DNA of 5,536 nucleotides from Rhodothermaceae bacterium (GTDB taxonomy: Bacteria; Bacteroidota; Rhodothermia; Rhodothermales; JAHEMB01), in NCBI GenBank assembly GCA_024643915.1, contig JAHEMB010000295.1:1-5536 (forward strand), read 5' to 3'. Shown in pieces: positions 1-5,137 of the stretch (position 1 is the stretch's first letter; every line of letters begins with the position of its first letter). The translations under genes and the position numbers were made by a program. The notes under the pieces were generated by a model that had not been told where the DNA came from, made no database searches, and worked only from the letters and a program-made list of their open reading frames with translations.

Positions 1-17
1 GCTGTATTGCTATTGTG

Positions 18-59
18 CGAAGCTTCTCCTTACTTGCAGAAGGAAAGGTTCAGGCTTCG
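18..59 (+). other. Possible nested stem-loop in the leader of the endolysin-like gene
   Basis: Positions 18-23 (CGAAGC) are complementary to 54-59 (GCTTCG). Inside them TCCTT (27-31) can pair with AAGGA (40-44) around an 8-nt loop. The structure would end about 21 nt before the ATG at 81. It could be a leader hairpin, the end of a transcript entering from outside the window, or chance. No T-tract follows it, so a classical terminator is unlikely. Confidence 0.25.
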
Positions 60-80
60 TTCAATTGAAAGAGCAGGGGG

Positions 81-890
81 ATGGTCATAGAACTGATGAA
101 AGAAGGCGATGCGGGGCCGGAGATCAAAAAGCTCCAGCAGAAGCTGAAAAAGGCCGGGTTCAATCCGGGCGCCCTCGACGGCGAGTTCGGGCCGGCGACG
201 GAGGCGGCGCTGCTGGCCTTCCAGCGCAGCAGCGGCCTGCTGGCCGACGGCATTGCGGGGCCGCGTACTCTGGTTTCCCTCGATCTCCTGGCAGCGAAAG
301 ACCTGCCCTCCATCGTCGACAAAGTGACGCCCCTGATGGTGTCGCGGATGTTTCCTTTCACCCAGACCGATCCCATCAAGAAGAACCTGCCGGCGGTGCT
401 CGGCGCGCTCAAAGAGGCCGACCTCGACGACAAGAGCATGGTGCTGATGGCTCTCGCGACAATCCGCGCCGAAAGTGAGGGCTTCGTCCCGATCCAGGAG
501 TTCAAATCGCGTTTCAACACGTCGCCGGGCGGCCACCCGTACGACCTCTACGACAACCGCAGCGACCTGGGCAACCGGGGCCGACCGGATGGCGAGAGTT
601 TCTGCGGGCGCGGCTTCATCCAACTCACCGGGCGGAGCAACTACGAGCGGATCGGGAAGAAGATCGGGCTGGGCAACGGCCTCGTCGATGACCCGGGCAA
701 AGCCAATGACCCCGCCATCGCGTCGAAAATCCTGGCGGCTTTTCTCAAGGCGAAGGAGATGGACATCCGCGAGGATCTCCTCGAAGACAATCTGCGGGCG
801 GCGCGGCGGGCCGTCAACGGCGGTTCCCACGGCCTCGACCGTTTCACGGACGCCTACCGGCGCGGCCAGGCTGCCATCCCGGATGCGTAG
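81..890 (+). CDS. Peptidoglycan-binding and GH19/lysozyme-like cell-wall hydrolase
   Basis: This 269-aa protein probably cleaves peptidoglycan (or chitin-like beta-1,4-linked amino sugars). Residues about 7-66 form a PG_binding_1 repeat, with the typical LQQKLKKAG stretch, a GALDGEFGPAT turn and the AFQRSSGLLADGIAGP end. The rest resembles GH19 endolysins. Glu131 in RAESEGF fits the first catalytic acid, GRGFIQLTGRSNY (176-188) is the family signature, and ARRAVNGGSHGLDRF (241-255) matches the conserved C-terminal helix region. There is no signal peptide or membrane segment, as in phage endolysins that need a holin, but no phage genes are visible nearby. ATG 81 is the only start after the in-frame TGA at 66-68, except ATG 96, which would leave the domain intact. 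A purine-rich GAGCAGGGGG abuts the ATG at 81. Substrate and natural role (orphan endolysin, secreted effector, housekeeping autolysin) are not settled by the sequence. Confidence 0.88.
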   Translation: MVIELMKEGDAGPEIKKLQQKLKKAGFNPGALDGEFGPATEAALLAFQRSSGLLADGIAGPRTLVSLDLLAAKDLPSIVDKVTPLMVSRMFPFTQTDPIKKNLPAVLGALKEADLDDKSMVLMALATIRAESEGFVPIQEFKSRFNTSPGGHPYDLYDNRSDLGNRGRPDGESFCGRGFIQLTGRSNYERIGKKIGLGNGLVDDPGKANDPAIASKILAAFLKAKEMDIREDLLEDNLRAARRAVNGGSHGLDRFTDAYRRGQAAIPDA

Positions 891-893
891 CGG

Positions 894-1631
894 CTAAAGC
901 GGATACGCGCCCAACTCCTCGCCAAGCTCCACCTCGCTGAAATAGCGGCGGGCGGCGGCGAGGTCGGAGAGGGCGGGGGGAAGGTGGACGAGGAGGAGGC
1001 GCCTCGCCCCGGCCTCGGCGGCGATGTGGACGGCCTGCTCGGCGGAGGAGTGGCCCCGCCCCGCGCCTGTAGCTTCGTGGACGAGGATGTCGGCGTCGCG
1101 GGCGAGGCGGACGACGGTGTCGGTCGGCTCCGTATCGCACGAGTAGGCAACGACCTTGCCCGAGGGCACGTGCGTCACGCGCAGGCCCACGGTGGGCACC
1201 GGATGCACCACGGGCGCCGCCGTCACGTGCCACGTCTCGCTCGAAAGCACCTCGGCGCCCTCCTCGTGGGCCACCTCGCGCCACTGTATCTCCGGCACGT
1301 CCCACCCGCTCGTCTCGAATGCGCCCCAGCAGCGGCGGGCCTGGTCGAGCGCCGCGCGGATGCCGTAGACCGGCAGGGGTCGCTTCCGCCCCGACAGCCA
1401 GATCTTCTCGATGAAAAGCGGAAAGCCACCGACGTGGTCCGGGTGCTCATGTGTGATAATCAAACCATCCAGCGCGCCGAGATCGAGGCCCGCCGCCTGG
1501 AGACGCTGCACGAGGTCGCCCCCGCAATCGACGGCTAGGACGGAGCCGGCCGCCTCCACGGCGAGCATCGTGGTGGTACGGTGTGGATCGGTGAAGGCCG
1601 CGCCGGTGCCGAGCAGATGAAGGGTGGGCAT
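894..1631 (-). CDS. RNase Z-like MBL-fold metallo-hydrolase
   Basis: This 245-aa protein is a metallo-beta-lactamase-fold hydrolase of the RNase Z/COG1234 type, expected to be cytoplasmic with two zinc ions. The N-terminal LGTGAAF is typical of the group. The metal motif THEHPDH supplies His61, His63, Asp65 and His66. Further probable ligands are His143 (VVHPVPTVG), Asp166 (YSCDTEPTD) and His216 (LLLVHLPP). ILVHEAT (182-188) and GHSSAEQA (193-200) match the RNase Z-type signature. The usual SGDT is SCDT here, a Gly-to-Cys change beside the bridging Asp. At 245 aa it is shorter than bona fide tRNA-processing RNase Z (about 300 aa), so phosphodiesterase or other activity is equally possible and I give no symbol. 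It lies 94 nt downstream of the polyprenyl synthase gene, probably in the same transcript, and its stop is 3 nt from that of the convergent gene. No Shine-Dalgarno precedes the ATG; a long hairpin does. Confidence 0.9.
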   Translation of the reverse strand: MPTLHLLGTGAAFTDPHRTTTMLAVEAAGSVLAVDCGGDLVQRLQAAGLDLGALDGLIITHEHPDHVGGFPLFIEKIWLSGRKRPLPVYGIRAALDQARRCWGAFETSGWDVPEIQWREVAHEEGAEVLSSETWHVTAAPVVHPVPTVGLRVTHVPSGKVVAYSCDTEPTDTVVRLARDADILVHEATGAGRGHSSAEQAVHIAAEAGARRLLLVHLPPALSDLAAARRYFSEVELGEELGAYPL

Positions 1632-1724
1632 GGTCTGTGGTCAGTTTGTCAGTTGCCGATTGACGACGAGAAAATAGGAAAAGAAAATCGACAACCGGCA
1701 AACTGACAACTGGCAAACCAACAA
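1631..1724. repeat. Inverted array of degenerate heptamers forming a long hairpin
   Basis: The gap between the polyprenyl synthase stop and the hydrolase start is filled by 7-8 nt units. The right arm reads TCGACAA, CCGGCAAA, CTGACAA, CTGGCAAA, CCAACAA (1688-1724). The left arm (1631-1666) is the same family in reverse complement (TGGTCTG, TGGTCAG, TTTGTCAG, TTGCCGA, TTGACGA). Positions 1640-1666 pair with 1688-1714 in about 24 base pairs, with two mismatches and two one-base bulges, around an AT-rich 21-nt loop (1667-1687). On the minus-strand transcript the hairpin ends 8 nt before the hydrolase ATG. No U-run follows, so it may protect, attenuate or simply be a repeat. The first unit overlaps the start codon. 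Confidence 0.8.
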
Positions 1725-1725
1725 T

Positions 1726-2775
1726 CTACTTCTTCCTCACGACCACGTAGTCGATGAGATCGAAGAGGGCGGTGCGGGCGTCGGAGGAGGGGAAGGCGTC
1801 GAGGAGGGCGCGGGCCTCGTCGGCCAGGGCGTGCATGCGGCTGCGCGCGTAGGCCAGGCCGCCGTGCTGCTCTACGAAAGCGGCCACGGCGCGCACGTCG
1901 GCGCGGCTTTTCTTCTTCTTGCGGATGATCTTCATAAGGCCTCGCCGCTCGCGCCGGTCGGCCTGCTTCAGGGCGTAGATGAGCGGGAGCGTCAGCTTCT
2001 TCTCTTGCAGGTCGATGCCGAGCGGCTTGCCCACGTCGTCGAGGCCGTAGTCGAAAAGGTCGTCGCGGATCTGGAAGGCAAGCCCGAGCTTTTCGCCGAG
2101 CACGCGCATCCGTTCGATTGCCGCCTCGTCGTCGGTGGCACTGAGGGCGCCGCAGGTGGTGCAGGCGGAGATGAGCGAGGCCGTCTTGTCCGAGATGATG
2201 CGGAAGTACGTCTCCTCGTCGATGTCGAGCTTGCGGGTTTTCTCGATCTGCAATAGCTCCCCTTCGCTCATGCGGCGGACGGCGTCGGAGAGGCGGTGGA
2301 GGAACGCGTAGTCGCCGTTTTCGAGGGAGAGGAGCAGGCCCCGGCTCAGCAGAAAGTCGCCGAAGAGGACGGCCACCTTGTTCTTCCAGAGGGCGTTGAT
2401 GGAGAAGAGGCCCCGCCGCCGCTCGGCATCATCGACGACATCGTCGTGGACGAGCGTGGCCGAGTGGAGAAGTTCGACGAGGGCGGCGGCGCGGTAGCTT
2501 CTTTCCGTCACCCCGCCGCAGACCCTGGCCGAGAGCAGCACGAGGAGGGGGCGCACCTCCTTGCCTTTCTGCTTGAGCAGGTACTGCGTGACTTTGTCGA
2601 GCAGCCCCACGCGCGAACGCATGGCCTCGCGGAAGTACCGGCGGAACGTTTTCAGGTCGTCCTCAACCGGCCTTCTGATATCGCCGAGCGTGATGTTCCG
2701 CTCCGCGCGCAGCGGCTCCGTTTCGCGTGCTGTAGCAGCGCCGTGGCCCTGCGTTATGATCGGCTCATCGACCAT
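1726..2775 (-). CDS. Long-chain trans-polyprenyl diphosphate synthase
   Basis: This 349-aa class I isoprenyl diphosphate synthase (IspB/HepT/IspA superfamily) adds isopentenyl diphosphate to an allylic primer to make the prenyl tail of a quinone, most likely menaquinone in this lineage. The first aspartate-rich motif is DDVVD (111-115) in LVHDDVVDDAERRRG, and the second is DDLFD (238-242) in QIRDDLFDYGLDD. The basic residues Lys72/Arg75 region (GKEVRP), Arg119-Arg121, Lys251 (GKPLGIDL) and Lys260 (KLTLPL) are also present. Residues 4 and 5 before the first motif are Thr107 and Ala106; such small residues, rather than aromatics, are known to permit long products. The exact chain length cannot be read. 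The N-terminus has about 30 residues of low similarity, so a later start is possible, but ATG 2775 fits the promoter at about 2881-2912 and a leader of about 100 nt. The Shine-Dalgarno is weak (GAAAG). Confidence 0.93.
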   Translation of the reverse strand: MVDEPIITQGHGAATARETEPLRAERNITLGDIRRPVEDDLKTFRRYFREAMRSRVGLLDKVTQYLLKQKGKEVRPLLVLLSARVCGGVTERSYRAAALVELLHSATLVHDDVVDDAERRRGLFSINALWKNKVAVLFGDFLLSRGLLLSLENGDYAFLHRLSDAVRRMSEGELLQIEKTRKLDIDEETYFRIISDKTASLISACTTCGALSATDDEAAIERMRVLGEKLGLAFQIRDDLFDYGLDDVGKPLGIDLQEKKLTLPLIYALKQADRRERRGLMKIIRKKKKSRADVRAVAAFVEQHGGLAYARSRMHALADEARALLDAFPSSDARTALFDLIDYVVVRKK

Positions 2776-2880
2776 CGCTTAACTTTCAGAAATTTTTGAA
2801 AACCCGACGGATGGTACGCTGCCTCGCCCCGGAAGTTTACCGGCGCTTTCAGATTCTCGCTTCTTTCGCCAGCAAAAAAG

Positions 2881-2912
2881 CAAAGGTAAGATGCTGCCGG
2901 AGGCGATGCAAG
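2881..2912 (-). promoter_or_regulatory. Bacteroidota-type promoter for the polyprenyl synthase gene
   Basis: Read on the minus strand, CTTG (2912-2909) is followed after 20 nt by TACCTTTG (2888-2881). This matches the established Bacteroidota sigma-A consensus of a TTG box at -33 and TAnnTTTG at -7 with a spacer of about 19-21 nt. Transcription would begin near 2873-2876, giving a leader of about 100 nt to the ATG at 2775. The same promoter could serve the downstream hydrolase gene. It is the strongest lineage marker in the window. Confidence 0.75.
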
Positions 2913-2959
2913 CCAGTGCAGCGCTCGTCGCAAAAAACAGACCACGGACAGCTATCCGG

Positions 2960-2994
2960 GAGCGAAGAGCGAGGAACGGGGAGCAGAGAGCGGA
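2960..2994. repeat. Five tandem degenerate heptamers, consensus GAGCGRR
   Basis: The units are GAGCGAA, GAGCGAG, GAACGGG, GAGCAGA and GAGCGGA, head to tail with no gaps. They lie in the divergent intergenic region between the polyprenyl synthase promoter and the structured element before moaA. No coding function is apparent; the stretch is purine-rich on the plus strand. Confidence 0.7.
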
Positions 2995-3004
2995 AAAACC
3001 AACA

Positions 3005-3140
3005 GCGAGCGAAGCAGCTTGCCCCGATTCAGTCTATCGGGGAACGTCCCAAAGCGAACCCCGCTTGCATCGGGGCAGGCTCCGTGAGCGGACAAAAGGG
3101 GAACTCGCCTGGCGCGCTACGATTAATGTTATTCGCTCGC
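3005..3140 (+). other. Structured intergenic element bounded by a 9-bp inverted repeat, before moaA
   Basis: GCGAGCGAA (3005-3013) and TTCGCTCGC (3132-3140) are perfect reverse complements bracketing 118 nt. Inside, CCCCGAT (3022-3028) can pair either with ATCGGGG at 3036-3042 (7 bp, 7-nt loop) or, extended to 3016-3028, with 3069-3081 (13 bp including one G.U). AAGCG (3052-3056) pairs with CGCTT (3062-3066). Alternatively CGGGG (3038-3042) pairs with CCCCG (3059-3063). GCTC/GAGC (3079-3089) is a further small hairpin. The element ends 40 nt before the moaA start. It may be a leader RNA with alternative folds, or a dispersed non-coding repeat. The strand is assigned only from its position before moaA. 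Confidence 0.5.
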
Positions 3141-3180
3141 CGCCTCTCTTTTCCTTCCTCATCCAATTCCGCTTGCCGAC

Positions 3181-4161
3181 GTGCTTACCGACACCTTCGG
3201 TCGTCGCCACACGTACCTCCGCATCTCGCTCACCGAGCGCTGCAACCTGCGGTGCCGGTACTGCATGCCGGAGGAGGGCGTGCCGCTTTCGCCGCGCGAT
3301 CATTTGCTCACGTTCGAGGAGATTGAGCGACTGGCGCGTTTGTTCGTGCGGCACGGGGTGGATAAGATCCGGCTGACGGGGGGCGAGCCCCTGGTGCGGC
3401 AGGACGTAGAAGTGCTGGTGGAGCGGCTGGGGCGTCTCGATGGGCTGCGGACCCTCGCCATGACGACCAATGGGCTGCTTCTGCCGAAGAAGCTGCCCCG
3501 CCTGAAGGCGGCGGGCATCAACTTGCTCAACATTAGCCTCGATACGCTCCGGCCCGAACGCTTCACCGACGTCACGCGCCGCCAGGGCTTCGACCTCGTC
3601 CTCCGCGCCATCGACGACGCCCTGGAGGCCGGCTACGACCCGCTCAAGGTCAACTGCGTCGTCATGCGCGGCTTCAACGACGACGAGCTGGGCGACTTCG
3701 TGGCGATGACGGAGGCACAGCCCATTGAGGTGCGGTTCATTGAGTACATGCCCTTCGGCGGCAATGGTTGGGCCGATAATGTGCTGGTTCCCTTTCATGA
3801 GATGATCGCCCGCATTGAGGAGCGCGTCGGGCCGCTCGAACGGATTCACGACGGGCCGAACGAAACGTCGAAGACCTTCCGGGTGCCGGGCTTCCGGGAG
3901 CGTGTGGGCTTCATCACATCGATGAGCGCGCATTTCTGCGCCGGCTGCAACCGCCTCCGCCTGACCGCCGACGGAGCGCTCAAAGTCTGCCTCTTCGGCA
4001 CGGCCGAGGTCAGCCTCCGCGACGCCCTCCGCGCTGGTGCTACCGACGACGAGATGGCCGAGATCATCCAGGCCGCCATCCTACGCAAAAAGGCCGCCCA
4101 CGCCGGCATGCACGAACTGGCCGCGTCCGACAACCGCCCCATGATCCTCATTGGTGGCTGA
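3181..4161 (+). CDS. moaA: GTP 3',8-cyclase, molybdenum cofactor biosynthesis
   Basis: MoaA is the radical SAM enzyme that, with MoaC, converts GTP to cyclic pyranopterin monophosphate, the first step of molybdenum cofactor synthesis. The protein is 326 aa, the usual length. The N-terminal [4Fe-4S] cluster motif is Cys21-x3-Cys25-x2-Cys28 in TERCNLRCRYCMP. LTGGEP (65-70) and MTTNG (94-98) are the SAM-binding signatures. The second cluster uses Cys253, Cys256 and Cys270 (FCAGCNRLR ... KVC). The chain ends in the conserved Gly-Gly (MILIGG) needed for catalysis. The start is a GTG: an in-frame stop lies at 3124-3126 with no ATG between, and homologues begin with a comparable LxDxFGRxHxYLRIS segment. 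No Shine-Dalgarno is visible. No other moa/moe gene is adjacent, so the pathway partners must be elsewhere. The structured element ending at 3140 is the likely leader. Confidence 0.97.
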   Translation: MLTDTFGRRHTYLRISLTERCNLRCRYCMPEEGVPLSPRDHLLTFEEIERLARLFVRHGVDKIRLTGGEPLVRQDVEVLVERLGRLDGLRTLAMTTNGLLLPKKLPRLKAAGINLLNISLDTLRPERFTDVTRRQGFDLVLRAIDDALEAGYDPLKVNCVVMRGFNDDELGDFVAMTEAQPIEVRFIEYMPFGGNGWADNVLVPFHEMIARIEERVGPLERIHDGPNETSKTFRVPGFRERVGFITSMSAHFCAGCNRLRLTADGALKVCLFGTAEVSLRDALRAGATDDEMAEIIQAAILRKKAAHAGMHELAASDNRPMILIGG

Positions 4162-4183
4162 GGGTCAGCGAGCAATGGAAAGA

Positions 4184-4199
4184 ATTTCTCATTTCTCAT
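4184..4199. repeat. Two perfect ATTTCTC heptamers after moaA
   Basis: ATTTCTC occurs twice head to tail (4184-4190 and 4191-4197), followed by the first two bases of a third copy. It lies in the AT-rich 105-nt gap between moaA and the next gene. No GC-rich terminator hairpin is seen in this gap. Confidence 0.55.
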
Positions 4200-4234
4200 G
4201 TAGCATTCTTCATCGCCCTGATGATAGGAATTCG

Positions 4235-4242
4235 TACCTTCG
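4235..4242 (+). promoter_or_regulatory. Possible Bacteroidota -7 box for the three-gene group
   Basis: TACCTTCG differs by one base from the TAnnTTTG consensus and sits 24 nt before the ATG at 4267, which would put the transcript start around 4248-4250. A clear TTG box about 20 nt upstream is missing, so this is only a candidate. The alternative is read-through from moaA. Confidence 0.35.
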
Positions 4243-4255
4243 GGCGAGACGGTTT

Positions 4256-4263
4256 AGGAAAGG
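4256..4263 (+). promoter_or_regulatory. Shine-Dalgarno site of the 99-aa gene
   Basis: AGGAAAGG ends 3 nt before the ATG at 4267, with its AGGA core about 7 nt away. It is the clearest ribosome-binding site in the window and supports 4267 as the true start of this otherwise unrecognised gene. Confidence 0.55.
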
Positions 4264-4266
4264 CTC

Positions 4267-4566
4267 ATGCGCGCGGAGTTTGAGATAGATCACATCGTGG
4301 CGATCCAGGGGCAGGTCTACGTGCTGGTGCGCGAGGTAGACGGCGTCGATTTCGTCGTCTCGCGTGGGACGCGCCTCGGCGAGGCCCTCATCCGCCCCTG
4401 GCTGGGCCAGCCCCGCGCTCTGGATGAGCGGGGCCGGCTCCGCGAAGACCTGCTCGCTTTCGCGCTCAAGCATCCGAAAGACCGGACGCGCTTTTGCGTG
4501 GGCGAGCGGGTGATGCTGGAAACCGTGGAGGTCCGCCCCCGCCCCGTCTTTTCCCCCGAACCCTGA
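4267..4566 (+). CDS. Conserved-looking hypothetical protein, 99 aa
   Basis: I do not recognise this protein with confidence. It has no signal peptide and no membrane segment. The N-terminal half looks beta-rich (FEIDHIVAI, QVYVLVREV, VDFVVS, residues 5-32). A loop follows, then a charged, probably helical stretch with RLREDLLAFALKHP (57-70), another strand (VGERVMLETVEV, 78-89) and a Pro-rich tail. The pattern of a strand, an IxGQxYVLV turn, then RGTRLGEALI loosely recalls the small beta-barrel of EF-Tu domain 2, but this is only an impression. Evidence that it is real: a good Shine-Dalgarno, a 6-nt gap to the next gene in the same direction, and a coding-type third-position GC bias. It probably shares a transcript with the DinB-like gene. 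There is one cysteine (Cys77) and no obvious catalytic motif. Confidence 0.75.
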   Translation: MRAEFEIDHIVAIQGQVYVLVREVDGVDFVVSRGTRLGEALIRPWLGQPRALDERGRLREDLLAFALKHPKDRTRFCVGERVMLETVEVRPRPVFSPEP

Positions 4567-4572
4567 ACTGGC

Positions 4573-5121
4573 ATGAACGCGCCCCTCGTCGCCCGCCCCG
4601 AGGCTTCCGAATACGCGCCCTACTATGGGCGGTACCTCGAAAACGTGCCGGAAGGCGACCTCTTTGAAGTGCTGGCGACGCAGCCGGATGAGACCGCGGC
4701 CCTGCTCGAAGAAATTGGCGAGGCGCGGGCCGACTACCGCTACGCTCTGGGCAAGTGGAGCGTAAAGGAGATCGTGGGCCACCTCATCGACACGGAGCGC
4801 GTTTTCGCCTACCGCGCCCTCCGCTTTGCCCGGGGCGACCGCAGCGCCCTCCCCGGCTTCGACCAGGATGCCTACGTGGCCGCCGCCCACTTCGACAATC
4901 GTCCCCTGGCTGATCTGGTCGAGGAATTCCGACTGGGCCGCCGCGCCAATGTGCGCCTGTTCCGCAGCTTCGACGCAGCGGCGCTCCGGCGCAGCGGCAC
5001 GGCCAACGGCGTCGAGATGTCGGTGCGGGCCCTGCTGTATATCATCGCTGGGCACGAGCGGCACCACCGGCAGATCCTCCGCGAGCGTTACCTGCCTGGA
5101 CTGATGGAAGAGGGTGGATAG
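4573..5121 (+). CDS. DinB-superfamily metal-binding protein
   Basis: This 182-aa protein belongs to the DinB/YfiT four-helix-bundle superfamily, whose members bind a divalent metal through three histidines. Some act as thiol (bacillithiol or similar) transferases, others have unknown roles. The expected ligands are His70 in WSVKEIVGHLIDTERVF and the pair His161/His165 in GHERHHRQIL near the C-terminus (His164 could replace one of them). The length is typical and there is no signal peptide, so it is expected in the cytoplasm. The ATG follows the upstream stop by 6 nt without a clear Shine-Dalgarno, which suggests translational coupling. The C-terminal residues GLMEEGG are encoded by the start of a heptamer array and may vary. 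DinB-like is a family name only; an SOS role should not be assumed. Confidence 0.9.
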   Translation: MNAPLVARPEASEYAPYYGRYLENVPEGDLFEVLATQPDETAALLEEIGEARADYRYALGKWSVKEIVGHLIDTERVFAYRALRFARGDRSALPGFDQDAYVAAAHFDNRPLADLVEEFRLGRRANVRLFRSFDAAALRRSGTANGVEMSVRALLYIIAGHERHHRQILRERYLPGLMEEGG

Positions 5122-5137
5122 AGGATGGAAGATAGAT
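5103..5137 (+). repeat. Five tandem heptamers, consensus GATRGAR, across a stop/start junction
   Basis: The units are GATGGAA, GAGGGTG, GATAGAG, GATGGAA and GATAGAT, head to tail without gaps. They encode the last residues and TAG stop (5119-5121) of the DinB-like gene and the first residues of the lipoprotein (ATG 5125). Seven is not a multiple of three, so gain or loss of one unit would change the reading frame. The purine-rich units also supply the only candidate ribosome-binding sequence (GAGGG, 5110-5114). Confidence 0.65.

Noticed and set aside
96..98. ATG 96 as the start of the endolysin-like gene
   Set aside because: It would keep the domains, but the only purine-rich ribosome-binding candidate is about 15 nt away, too far. 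ATG 81 is preferred, not proven.
30..830. A 266-codon minus-strand frame opposite the endolysin-like gene
   Set aside because: The plus strand encodes clear PG-binding and GH19-like signatures; the antisense frame does not.
1631..1724. CRISPR array
   Set aside because: Units are only 7-8 nt, degenerate and without spacers.
3005..3140. Moco (molybdenum cofactor) riboswitch
   Set aside because: The position before moaA is right, but I cannot match the conserved core of that motif by eye. A covariance scan is needed, so it is not called as such.
3005..3140. Miniature transposon (MITE)
   Set aside because: The 9-bp inverted ends fit, but no flanking target-site duplication is visible (ACA on one side, CGC on the other).
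2796..3376. Two plus-strand open frames in the intergenic region (2796-3326 and 2891-3376)
   Set aside because: They run through the heptamer array, the structured element and into moaA in the wrong frame. Their translations are Arg/Ser-rich with no motif and no ribosome-binding site.
3034..3933. A 299-codon minus-strand frame opposite moaA
   Set aside because: moaA on the plus strand carries every expected cluster cysteine and the terminal Gly-Gly. The antisense product has no recognisable motif.
4162..4266. Rho-independent terminator after moaA
   Set aside because: The gap is AT-rich with heptamers, but no GC-rich stem followed by a T-run was found.
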